Of a stretch of DNA of 11,733 bases, positions 1 to 7,285 are shown piece after piece. The position numbers were made by a program, and so were the translations under genes. How positions within the stretch are numbered: position 1 is the stretch's first letter; every line of letters starts with the position of its first letter. The notes beneath the pieces are model-generated. The model made no database searches. It had not been told where the DNA came from and saw only the letters and a program-made list of their open reading frames with translations. Origin of the DNA: Bryobacterales bacterium (GTDB taxonomy: Bacteria > Acidobacteriota > Terriglobia > Bryobacterales > Bryobacteraceae); NCBI GenBank assembly GCA_025456495.1, contig JALOKO010000072.1, positions 1 to 11,733 of the forward strand, written 5' to 3'.

Positions 1-1006
1 CCTCTTCGGCATGATCGCGGATGCCTTCACCCGCGGTAACCACAAACATCCCCAGCGAGTCGCGACGGCCATCCACCGCAGGAAGAATGTAGTCGCTCAA
101 GCAGAGTCCGTCGTCTTTGCTTTGTCGCGCAAAGCGCCAGCTCCACAACGGGCTGGAAGCCCCTGCCGCGAACACCTGAATCGCGTTCCCGTCGCGCTCT
201 GCTTCACACACCTGCCACACGGCGCGCACCTTCATGAAGCTGGCTGCCCATTCCTTCACTTCTTCTACAAAGTGAAACAGCTCTAATGCCTTGCCCTCGC
301 GCTCGGCCAGCATCTTTTCGAAGTTTCCCTTGTAGCCGAGGTGCCGCCCGTAGAGCATGTACGGGTTGATGTAGCTCCACACCTCACTCAACTGGGGCAG
401 CGTGCGGACACGCCGCTCCGGATTGCCGATCGCCGGAACTTCCACGTCTACCCGCACCTTAGGGCTACGCTCCGTGGACAAATTCACGGGACCGCCGGAG
501 AGCCCCGCCAAGTCGCCCTCAGGCGCCAGGATGGTGGCCGACGCCAGCACCTGGTCGCGCGTGGCGGGGTCAACGATCTCGTTCAGCGTCGCCAGCCCGC
601 TCATCGCATCGCGACAATAAAAGGTGGGCGATGCGTACGCCGGTGCAATCTTTCCCTTGGTGAATTTCTCCGACAACGCAGCTCCACCCACCAGCAGCGG
701 AGCATGGATGCCCGCGTCCTTCAGGTCGTTCGCCGTAATCACCATCTGTTGCGCGCTCTTTACCAGCAGCCCGGAAAGTCCAATCGCATCGGGGGTTGGG
801 ATGGCCGCCTTGAACTCGCGAATCAACACATCCGGGGGAACCTTAATGCCCAGGTTGATCACGTCAAAGCCGTTATTGGACAGGATGATCTCCACCAGAT
901 TCTTGCCAATATCGTGAACGTCGCCCTTCACCGTCGCCAGCAGGATGCGGCCACGCGCCACGACGTCGGCCTTCTCCATGTACTGCTCCAGATAGCTGAC
1001 GGCCGC
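1..1006 (-). CDS. metH: Methionine synthase MetH, cobalamin-binding and activation part (shifted frame, truncated by window edge)
   Basis: Continuation of metH in another frame. It resumes at position 1006 with AAVSYLEQYMEK, the end of the cap helices. Then comes the B12 Rossmann domain with DVHDIGKN at 905-922, whose His is the lower axial cobalt ligand, followed by IGLSGLLVKS and PLLVGGA. From about 500 down to 1 comes the S-adenosylmethionine-dependent reactivation domain (WSYINPYMLYGRHLG, LCLSDYILP, GMFVVTAG), which runs off the left edge before its SAM-binding end. The frame has no stop, so this part looks intact. An internal ATG at 977-979 has GGAG six bases upstream. In principle it could start a separate cobalamin/activation protein, but one without the cap. 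No split of this kind is known to me as normal, so a damaged single gene or a local assembly error is more likely. Confidence 0.85.
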
Positions 1007-3110
1007 CAAGCGGTGTCGAGCCCTCAGCCCGCTTGGCCTCCAGGTCAGCAATCAGCCCTTCCTTGCTGCCTTCAATCACGTAGTTGGCGATGCGATCATC
1101 CAGCGGAAGCTCCGATAGCTTCTTGCCACCCGTGCGCGAAGTGGCTTCGCGGAAGTGCGCCGTGATGGCCGCGATGTGGAATTGGTTGATCGCCACGCGC
1201 TGCTTCAGCGACTGCTCGCGCCAATCGCGCGGCGCGTCCACCATCAGCGCCCGCTCAGGATGCTCCACCGGAATGGCGTCCGGGGTCGGCGGCGTGTTGA
1301 ACAGCAGCCACTCCGCCAGGTGACGTTCCAGTTCTGGAATGGACGCGAAGCGCTCCAGCTTCTCTGCGTTCACAATGGCCAGGTCCAACCCCGCCTTCGT
1401 GCAGTAGTACAGAAAGACGGAGTTCACCACTTCGCGCGCGGCGGGCGGCAAGCCGAACGAAATGTTCGATACGCCCAGCACCGTCTTCACGAAGGGCATC
1501 GCCTGCTTGATCATCTTCAAGCTCTCGATGGTCTCCACCGCGCCGCCAATGTAGTTCTCATCGCCAGTGGCGCAAGGGAACACCAGCGGATCAAAGACGA
1601 TCTCCTCCGGCTCAATGCCGTACTTGGTGGTCAGCAGGTCGTAGCTGCGCTGCGCCACGGCCAGCTTGCGTTCGCGTGTGAATGCCTGCGCCTGCACCGG
1701 GTCTTCGTCGATCGTACCCACCAACATCGCCGCGCCATAGGCGTTGGCGATGGGGCACACACGTTCAAACTTCTCCTCACCATCCTCTCGATTCACGCTG
1801 TTGATGATGCTCTTTCCCTGGCAATAGGTGAGGGCAAGCTCCATGGCCACCGGATCCGTGGTGTCCACCATGATGGGTGCTTTCACCTTACGAATGAGCT
1901 GCTCGTAGAAGGGAGGTACGTCCTGCTCTTCGTCGCGTTCGCTGGATTGCAGGCAGACATCAATGATGTGCGCTCCGCCCCGCACCTGTTTGCGGGCAAT
2001 CTCTGTCGCCTCGTCCCACTTTTCATCGGCAATCAGCCGCTTGAAGGCCCGGCTTCCCACCACGTTGGTGCGCTCGCCAACAATCAGCGGACGATTGCTG
2101 TCTTCAGCCTCCACCGCCTCAATGCCGCTGAAGAAGGCGCGGTGCGACTTCGGCTTCGCCTCGCGCGGCTTCCGCGTAGCCGCCATCTCCGCAATCGCCT
2201 GGATGTGGGCCGGTGTGGTTCCGCAGCATCCCCCCACGATGTTCAACCAGCCATTGTCGGCAAAGCGAGCCAACTGCCGGGCCAGGCTTTCCGGCGTCTC
2301 CAGATACAGCCCATCCTCGTTCGGCAGGCCCGCATTCGGATAGCACGAAATGCAGGTGTGCGCATGCTCATGCAGCGTGCGCAAATGGTCCGTCATGAAC
2401 TCAGGACCGGTCGCGCAGTTCAACCCCACAGAGATCAGGTCCTGGTTGCTGATGGACACCCACAACGACTCAGCGTTCTGGCCCGCCAGCATCGTGCCCA
2501 TCGGTTCGATGGTGCCCGATACCATCACCGGAATCCGGTCCAGCCCCAGTTCCTTCTTCAGCCGCCCAATGGCCAGCAAGCCCGCCTTTACGTTGCGCGT
2601 ATCCTGGCAGGTCTCCAGCAACAGGATATCCGCCCCACCTTCCCATAGCGCCTTGGCTTGCTCGTAGAAGTTCTGCTTGAGTTCTTCGAAGGTCACGCCG
2701 CCCGTCACGGTGATGGCCTTCGTCGTGGGTCCCATTGATCCTGCCACGAAGCGCGGGTGGCCCGCGGTGGACAGCGCATCAGCGGCCTTCCGCGCAATGC
2801 GGGCCGCTTCGTAGTTCACCTCATAAGCGATCTTTTCCAGGTTGTACTCGGCCAACACCAGGGGGGTAGCGCCAAAAGTGTTGGTCTCAACGATGTCCGC
2901 GCCCGCTCGCAGATAGGCTTGATGGATATCCTCCACCACATCCGGCCGTGTGATTACCAGGTTCTCGTTGCAGCCTTCCAGGGCGGCGCCGCCGAAATCC
3001 TCCGGACCCAGATCCCGCTCCTGAATCATGGTGCCCATGGCGCCATCAATCACCAGGATCTTCTTCTTCAATTGCTCAAAGAGCAGGCCGATGCGTTCGC
3101 GCTGATCCAT
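873..3110 (-). CDS. metH: Methionine synthase MetH, N-terminal part (broken by deletion/frameshift)
   Basis: Cobalamin-dependent methionine synthase, which moves a methyl group from 5-methyltetrahydrofolate through cob(I)alamin to homocysteine in the cytoplasm. Counting from ATG 3110, residues 1-310 form the homocysteine domain: the start ILVIDGAMGT, then zinc ligands Cys232 (GLNCATG) and Cys295-Cys296 (GGCCGTTP). Residues 340-600 form the pterin domain (PLIVGERTN, IMVDTTDP, FDPLVFP). The first cap-domain helix follows, about 630-690. The MetH reading holds to about residue 701 (position 1008). The codons from there to the stop at 873 match no MetH sequence and are frameshift tail. Start 3110 is preferred over the ATG at 3158 because an AGGTGGGGG-like ribosome site precedes it and homologues begin just before the ILVxDG motif. 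The gene lies 60 bases downstream of the lectin-like gene. Identity is very sure; whether the break is biological is not. Confidence 0.9.
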   Translation of the reverse strand: MDQRERIGLLFEQLKKKILVIDGAMGTMIQERDLGPEDFGGAALEGCNENLVITRPDVVEDIHQAYLRAGADIVETNTFGATPLVLAEYNLEKIAYEVNYEAARIARKAADALSTAGHPRFVAGSMGPTTKAITVTGGVTFEELKQNFYEQAKALWEGGADILLLETCQDTRNVKAGLLAIGRLKKELGLDRIPVMVSGTIEPMGTMLAGQNAESLWVSISNQDLISVGLNCATGPEFMTDHLRTLHEHAHTCISCYPNAGLPNEDGLYLETPESLARQLARFADNGWLNIVGGCCGTTPAHIQAIAEMAATRKPREAKPKSHRAFFSGIEAVEAEDSNRPLIVGERTNVVGSRAFKRLIADEKWDEATEIARKQVRGGAHIIDVCLQSSERDEEQDVPPFYEQLIRKVKAPIMVDTTDPVAMELALTYCQGKSIINSVNREDGEEKFERVCPIANAYGAAMLVGTIDEDPVQAQAFTRERKLAVAQRSYDLLTTKYGIEPEEIVFDPLVFPCATGDENYIGGAVETIESLKMIKQAMPFVKTVLGVSNISFGLPPAAREVVNSVFLYYCTKAGLDLAIVNAEKLERFASIPELERHLAEWLLFNTPPTPDAIPVEHPERALMVDAPRDWREQSLKQRVAINQFHIAAITAHFREATSRTGGKKLSELPLDDRIANYVIEGSKEGLIADLEAKRAEGSTPLGGRQLSGAVHGEGRRRGAWPHPAGDGEGRRSRYWQESGGDHPVQ
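1005..1037. repeat. Inverted repeat at the metH break
   Basis: Two perfect 9-base arms, GCCAAGCGG at 1005-1013 and CCGCTTGGC at 1029-1037, flank a 15-base loop. The point where the MetH frame is lost (about 1007) lies inside one arm. The repeat is seen directly. That it relates to the missing segment, as a deletion hotspot or an assembly fold-back, is inference. Confidence 0.6.
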
Positions 3111-3170
3111 AAACCCCCACCTGGTGGATGCGCGGAGTATCCGGGACGCCGCAAACACTCCCCAGTCTTT

Positions 3171-4523
3171 CTAGTGTAGCGGTCCCGCGCCACCGGGTGT
3201 GCGCGACATCCCGGGCGCTTGCAGCAGCATCCACCGGCGGTTAGCGCCTTTACCGCGAATGCCAATGCGCGCCAGCTTGCGCATCTCTGCTTCGCGCAAA
3301 GCCCGGTGATAGACAGCCACGCCTCCAATCAGCGCCACCGTGCCTACGCCGCGACTGGAGTGGATCACCCGCCCGATGGTGAATGGTCCGCCCTCTTCCG
3401 GCAACCGCGGCTTGTAGAGGTCGTGCCCGAACCAGAATGGGTTCGCCTTCAGCGCCACCAGTTCCCGCGACTTCACCTCCCAGCCGCCCGATGCTGTCCG
3501 GTGCTCCGTCACCCGTACCCGCGTGAATGCAAAGGTCAGCTCAAACACCCGTTCCTGTTGATTCGCCGTGATGCGCTTCCTCTGGCTTGGCCGGTCCTCG
3601 GGCGGACTGTAGAGTTGATCTTCTGGAAAGCCGGGGTCTTCACCCTCCTGCAGCCCCGGTAGCTTGCGCAGTTGCGCCTGCTTCCAGGCCTTGGCCGGCC
3701 ATTGAAAAAAGGGATGGTTGTCCAAGCCGTCTTCGATCCAATACTCTTCCGCTTGCCCGTCCAGGTAGGCGATGGCGACGTTGCGCTGGTTGTCGAACAC
3801 AAAGCCCGCCACACACCAGTTGGCATCGAGGGCGGCATCGCTTGCATCCGAACCGGCGCTGGGCATCTTGCGCCTTGTGGTAGCCAGGTTGCGTGCATAG
3901 CGGTCGCCAAAAGAACTGCGTCCGTTTTCAGAAACGTGTACCGACTAGGCGCCGGCATTGGCCGCCAAGCCCGCAAACAACGCGTACTGCCGCCGTCCCG
4001 ATTCCACGCGCTTAGCGTGCGTGCTGTTGGTCCGCAGGTCTGTGCCCTCATGCCAGATTCCTGCGACGGCGTGATTGCCGGCCTGATGCACCATCCACAC
4101 CACCATGGACACGCTGCGCCCGGGTCCACCCACATCGAGTGGGCCATCATGGAAGCGCGCTCGTGGCAGCAGCAGCGTCGGCCGGAAGGTGGGGTCGCGT
4201 TCCGCGCGGAAGGCAACGGCGTCGCCAAAGGGTCCGCGACCCAAACGCGGGATGTCGGCGAAGGTTGCCGCGCGGCCCTCCTCCCAGAAGTCCCGCACAT
4301 AGTTCACAACATCCAGTGGATAGTCCTGCCCCTGGGGCGTGTGCGCCAGAAAGCGCCCCGTTTCGGCATCCAGCGTGACGAAGTCCCAAAACGCGGCCAG
4401 GCCCGGTACGCCCTTCACCGTTTGAACACGACGTGCGCGTTCCGTGGCATCGGGCGCTGATTGCTGCGCGGCTGCAACTGTCAATGCCAACCCGAAGGCC
4501 ACCAACCAACGCATCACGTTCAT
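3171..4523 (-). pseudogene. Secreted LamG/concanavalin-like protein, interrupted by an in-frame TAG
   Basis: One continuous frame of 450 codons plus stop, interrupted only by TAG at 3945-3947 (codon 193). Piece one (4523-3945) begins with a signal peptide, MNVMRWLVAFGLALTVAAAQ, with likely cleavage after the alanines. It continues with GLAAFWDFV, PLDVGGPGRSVSMVVWM and QYALFAGLAANAGA. The frame then runs on in the same style (SVHVSENGRSSFGDRYARN) through NWCVAGFVFDNQRNVAIAYLDGQ and VALIGGVAVYHRALREAEMRKL to a TAG at 3171. Beta-strand-rich text, 'SVSMVVWM', the 'W.VAGFVFD..RNVAIAYLDGQ' block and a terminal 'GGVAVYHRALREAEM' are typical of LamG/laminarin-type jelly-roll domains. It probably binds glycans or is part of a secreted enzyme; the substrate is unknown. 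The first ATG in the second piece is at 3866. No ribosome site precedes 4523, where the tandem repeat array ends seven bases upstream. A sequencing error at one base would also explain the stop. Confidence 0.7.
3945..3947 (-). other. In-frame TAG inside the LamG-like gene
   Basis: Reading GCC GGC GCC TAG TCG GTA CAC on the minus strand, the stop sits between two stretches that read as one protein. Several complete genes here end in TAG (citrate synthase, sulfatase, rdgB), so TAG is an ordinary stop in this organism and read-through as a sense codon is unlikely. Confidence 0.75.
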
Positions 4524-4530
4524 GCGGTAG

Positions 4531-4680
4531 GGATAGCGCGGTGCGCGCTTTTGGTCGGCAGGATAGCGCGGTGCGCGCTTTTGATCTGCAGGATAGCGCG
4601 GTGCGCGCTTTTGGTCGGAAGGATAGCGCGGTGCGCGCTTTTGGTCTGCAGGACAGCGCGGTGCGCGCTTTCGCTCTCCA
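4531..4680. repeat. Five-copy 30-bp tandem repeat with internal hairpins
   Basis: Units start at 4531, 4561, 4591, 4621 and 4651, with a decayed partial copy at 4681-4691. Each unit opens GGATAGCGCG (GGACAGCGCG in the fifth) and contains the 15-base hairpin AGCGCG-GTG-CGCGCT (first copy 4535-4549). A T run follows on the plus strand in the first four copies. The last bases alternate: copies 1 and 3 end GGTCGGCA/GGTCGGAA, while 2 and 4 end GATCTGCA/GGTCTGCA. This implies a 60-bp unit was duplicated. Because 30 is a multiple of three, every frame can stay open; for example the minus strand reads SAHRAILPTK/SAHRAILQIK. I treat these peptides as spurious. The array fills the gap between the nuclease stop and the LamG-like start. 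Confidence 0.95.
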
Positions 4681-4700
4681 ATGACAGCGCGTCGGCGGCC

Positions 4701-5480
4701 TTACCTACCAAACACAGCGTTCAGCAGTCCCGCCAGCCGCACGCCCGCCTGCACCAGTCTCTGCTTCAGGAAGGAGCCGTGGACATAGCCATACTCGTAA
4801 CTCAAGCGTCCATCGCCGATCTCATAGATCTTCGCGCGGTAGGCGATGCTCTCTTCGGCCCAGGTCATCACGTCGTCCTGCTGCCAGCGCTTGCGTTGCG
4901 CCTCGTCAGGCATCTTCAGGTACGACGCCAACTCGGTGTAGCTTAGGTCCCAGTGGTCAATGATGGAGGAGTCCCAAACAGCGTGGATGTTCGTCTCGCG
5001 ACCAAACCAAAACACCTTCACGTCATTGCCGCCACGGTCGCTACGGCGTCCCACGTGCAGCGGCTGATGGATATCGCCCACCAGATGAATGAGGAAGCGC
5101 AAGGCTTCGGCACGCTTCTGTCGCGGTTGCGTGCGGTCTTCCAACACGGTCCGCAGGCGCGTGATGGCCTCAATCACGTCCCCGGCCGGGTTCTTTGGCG
5201 CAGTGGCGTAGCGCTCGCCATCATCCAGATTCACGTAGTGCCACGGGGAGGCAAAGTCCCACTTACGTTCGCTCTTGATTTCGTCGGCCCAGGTGCTGGC
5301 CTGGGCGATGGATTCGCCGTCCAACAGATCTTCCACCGCGTAGCGCGTCTCCGGCGAGATATAGCGCTCAGTCACCAGCGAGATTGCGCGATGCCCCTTC
5401 GCACCCCATGCGCACAAAGGCATCGCGCCAGCCCATAGCAATGCTCCCACCACCAGCAACCCACTCAGCATTCGTGCCAT
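4701..5480 (-). CDS. Exported S1/P1-type zinc-dependent nuclease
   Basis: Single-strand-preferring nuclease/3'-nucleotidase of the S1/P1 family, which acts outside the cytoplasm on three zinc ions. The 259 residues begin with a signal peptide (MARMLSGLLVVGALLWAGAM) that ends just before Trp25; in this family the mature N-terminal Trp binds zinc through its own amino group. The other ligands are all visible: His30 (WGAKGH), Asp66 (STWADE), His81 (PWHYVNL), His132, Asp136 and His142 (HLVGDIHQPLH), then His166 and Asp170 (NIHAVWD). Asn152 of GGND is also present. Length fits the family. ATG 5480 is preferred over 5513 because a GGAGAGG site precedes it and the signal peptide then starts correctly. 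It lies 83 bases after the sulfatase, with a possible promoter between. Likely role: nucleic-acid and phosphate scavenging. Family assignment is very sure. Confidence 0.93.
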   Translation of the reverse strand: MARMLSGLLVVGALLWAGAMPLCAWGAKGHRAISLVTERYISPETRYAVEDLLDGESIAQASTWADEIKSERKWDFASPWHYVNLDDGERYATAPKNPAGDVIEAITRLRTVLEDRTQPRQKRAEALRFLIHLVGDIHQPLHVGRRSDRGGNDVKVFWFGRETNIHAVWDSSIIDHWDLSYTELASYLKMPDEAQRKRWQQDDVMTWAEESIAYRAKIYEIGDGRLSYEYGYVHGSFLKQRLVQAGVRLAGLLNAVFGR

Positions 5481-5511
5481 TCGCTCTGCCTCTCCCCACC
5501 GGCAAGGTTTC

Positions 5512-5517
5512 ATTGTA
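5512..5517 (-). promoter_or_regulatory. Possible -10 element for the nuclease gene
   Basis: TACAAT on the minus strand lies 31 bases upstream of ATG 5480 and would give a short leader. I see no convincing -35 at 16-18 bases, so this is a weak call. It agrees with choosing 5480 rather than 5513 as the start. Confidence 0.25.
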
Positions 5518-5563
5518 GCCGCAGCGGGGCCGTCGCGAATCCACCTATGACAATCGCCGCGCC

Positions 5564-7024
5564 CTAGCCGCCGGAAGCTTCGCTGTAGAACTCCTGCTGG
5601 TGCTGCCGCGCGTATTCCTGAAGCCGTTCCGCAACCTCTGGATGCTTGGCGATGACGTTGGTGCTTTCCTTCGGGTCCTCCTGCATATCAAACAACGATA
5701 GTTCGATCCGCGCCTGCGTATATGTGCCGGCCGCGCCATCATTGCCTGGTTCCACCAGCACCCGATAACCGTGCGGCAGATGTAGTTTCCACCGGCCATC
5801 CCCGCTCAGCACACCCTCGAAGTTCCGGCCCGTCGAGAACGGATAATAAGCGTGCGGATTCACCGCTTCCGGCTTGCTCTGGAATAGCTCCCACAGATTC
5901 TTGCCATCCACAGGATTGGCTGGCATCGCCGCGCCTGCAAGGTGTGCGAACGTGGGCATCAGGTCCACAGTGCACGCCGCATGGGTTGAGCGACATCCCG
6001 CGTTGATCTTCCCCGGATAGCGCATGATGGTGGCGCTGCGCGTACCCCCGTCGAAGCCCGTTCCTTTCGCTTCCCGGAAGGGCGTCACCCCACTGTGGTT
6101 GCCATAGGAGGTCCACGGCCCATTGTCTGAGCAGAACACCACCAGGGTGTTGTCCTCCAGCCCGTCATCCCTTAGCGCATCCAGAATCTGACCCACGCCC
6201 CAATCCAATTCCATCATCACATCGCCATATAACCCCGCGCCGGACTTGCCCTTAAACTTGTCGCTCACAAACAGCGGAACGTGTGGCATGGAATATGGCA
6301 CGTAGCACAGGAATGGGGACTGCTTGTGCCGGTGAATGAAGTCCACCGCATCCTCAGTGGCCCACGTGGTGAGGAAGCGCTGATGCTCCCCGGTGACCCG
6401 CTCAATCTGCACCTCGCCGTTCTTCCAATACTGCAGCGGATATTGGCTGTAGTCCTGCGGCCGCTCCGGGTAGAACTCCCACATGTCGTTGGAGTACATC
6501 AGGCCGCTGGATTCATCGAAGCCGCGCGCGGGCGGCCTCGTTTCCGGCTGGTCACCGATGTGCCACTTGCCGAAGACGCCGGTGGCGTAACCCGCCGTCT
6601 TCAGCACCTCACCCATCGTGGCGAAGCTGGGGTCAAGCCCACGAGCCCTGGGTCCGTGGGCTCCGAAGACCTTGGTGCGCCCCGGATAGCAGCCCGTCAT
6701 CAGCGCACTGCGCGACGCTGAGCAGATTGCTTGCGGCACATAGAAGTTCAGGAAGCGGCAACCACCCAAGGCCAGCCTCTCCACATTGGGAGTGGGGTAG
6801 GGCGGATGGCCGAAGGGACGGAAATCGCCGTAGCCCGAATCGTCCAGAAAGATCAGCACGAAGTTGGGGGGACCACTGGAGCGCCCCCCACCGCATCCCG
6901 TCAGCGCGCTTGTTGCCAACGCCGCTGCGCCTAATCCCGCACCGCGCAGGAAGCCACGTCGATCCCAATCCCTCGCGTTCTGTGCGTGCCCTTGCTGGCG
7001 AACGCGGGTGCCCACCGGTTCCAT
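5564..7024 (-). CDS. Sulfatase (formylglycine, Cys-type), Tat-exported lipoprotein
   Basis: Arylsulfatase-family enzyme that hydrolyses sulfate esters, probably in the periplasm or at a membrane surface. Of 486 residues, the N-terminus holds a Tat motif RRGFLRG (22-28), a hydrophobic stretch and a lipobox LTGC with Cys44 as likely lipid anchor. Metal-site residues Asp61-Asp62 (IFLDDSGYGD) follow. The signature CSASR at 101-105 then LMTGCYPGRT marks the Cys that a formylglycine-generating enzyme converts to the catalytic aldehyde. GKWHIGD (Lys153, His155), His248 (MPHVP), FCSDNGPW (Asp300, Asn301) and Lys320 complete the site. An AGGAGG six bases before ATG 7024 fixes the start. The converting enzyme is not in the window. 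The substrate (aryl sulfate or sulfated polysaccharide) cannot be read from the sequence. Stop TAG at 5564. Confidence 0.94.
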   Translation of the reverse strand: MEPVGTRVRQQGHAQNARDWDRRGFLRGAGLGAAALATSALTGCGGGRSSGPPNFVLIFLDDSGYGDFRPFGHPPYPTPNVERLALGGCRFLNFYVPQAICSASRSALMTGCYPGRTKVFGAHGPRARGLDPSFATMGEVLKTAGYATGVFGKWHIGDQPETRPPARGFDESSGLMYSNDMWEFYPERPQDYSQYPLQYWKNGEVQIERVTGEHQRFLTTWATEDAVDFIHRHKQSPFLCYVPYSMPHVPLFVSDKFKGKSGAGLYGDVMMELDWGVGQILDALRDDGLEDNTLVVFCSDNGPWTSYGNHSGVTPFREAKGTGFDGGTRSATIMRYPGKINAGCRSTHAACTVDLMPTFAHLAGAAMPANPVDGKNLWELFQSKPEAVNPHAYYPFSTGRNFEGVLSGDGRWKLHLPHGYRVLVEPGNDGAAGTYTQARIELSLFDMQEDPKESTNVIAKHPEVAERLQEYARQHQQEFYSEASGG

Positions 7025-7058
7025 GCTTGCCTCCTGGATGCGCTTTGGCCTTCAGCGC

Positions 7059-7087
7059 AGTATATCCGCTTGCGCCCCTTGGTTCCA
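7059..7087 (-). promoter_or_regulatory. Possible promoter of the sulfatase gene
   Basis: Minus-strand TATACT (7059-7064) matches a sigma-70 -10 box at five of six bases. TGGAAC (7082-7087) lies 17 bases upstream as a poor -35. Transcription would start about 28 bases before ATG 7024, leaving room for the AGGAGG site. Predicted by eye only. Confidence 0.35.
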
Positions 7088-7097
7088 CCTGCGCCCG

Positions 7098-7159
7098 GGC
7101 TGCACGGTGACAAGGCTGCACGTTGACAAGGCCGCACGTTGACAAGGCTACGGGGTAAC
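7098..7159. repeat. 16-bp tandem repeat, three copies plus a decayed fourth
   Basis: Copies at 7098-7113, 7114-7129 and 7130-7145 read GGCTGCACGGTGACAA, GGCTGCACGTTGACAA and GGCCGCACGTTGACAA. A degenerate continuation, GGCTACGGGGTAAC, follows at 7146-7159. The second and third copies contain TTGACA, the consensus -35 hexamer, but no matching -10 lies 16-18 bases downstream. The array sits in the divergent region between the sulfatase and citrate synthase genes. Confidence 0.85.
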
Positions 7160-7216
7160 CGCGATGTGGGGTGGCTGTGATGTCGGCAACAAGGCCGCGC
7201 GATCACCAATCCACGT

Positions 7217-7245
7217 GTGGCAATCGGCGTCGCTGTTGCTATGCT
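7217..7245 (+). promoter_or_regulatory. Possible promoter of the citrate synthase gene
   Basis: GTGGCA (7217-7222, four of six to TTGACA), a 17-base spacer, then TATGCT (7240-7245) preceded by TG one base before it, an extended -10. The start of transcription would fall near 7252, giving a leader of about 34 bases to ATG 7286. This fits the choice of 7286 and argues against the in-frame ATG at 7217. By-eye prediction. Confidence 0.35.
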
Positions 7246-7285
7246 GGAAACTCGATCATTAGGGAGTCTGGTTCGCATCACCATC

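Noticed and set aside
1155..2648. Long plus-strand open frame (497 codons) opposite metH
   Set aside because: Its translation is rich in His, Arg and Gln with no domain text, and it lies exactly opposite highly conserved MetH domains. It is an antisense shadow of GC-rich third positions.
3111..3170. Cobalamin or SAM riboswitch before metH
   Set aside because: Only 60 bases separate metH from the upstream stop, too short for either, and no B12-box-like sequence is visible.
4531..4680. CRISPR array
   Set aside because: The units are direct head-to-tail copies with no unique spacers of 25-40 bases between them, and no cas gene is nearby.
4433..4946. Repeat-peptide ORFs across the tandem array (SAHRAILPTK, DSAVRAFGRQ, RIARCALLVG)
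   Set aside because: A 30-base unit without stops keeps all frames open. The peptides appear in several frames at once, and there is no ribosome site or flanking protein-like sequence.
7217..7285. N-terminal extension of citrate synthase from ATG 7217
   Set aside because: The extra 23 residues do not resemble homologous N-termini and overlap the best promoter candidate.
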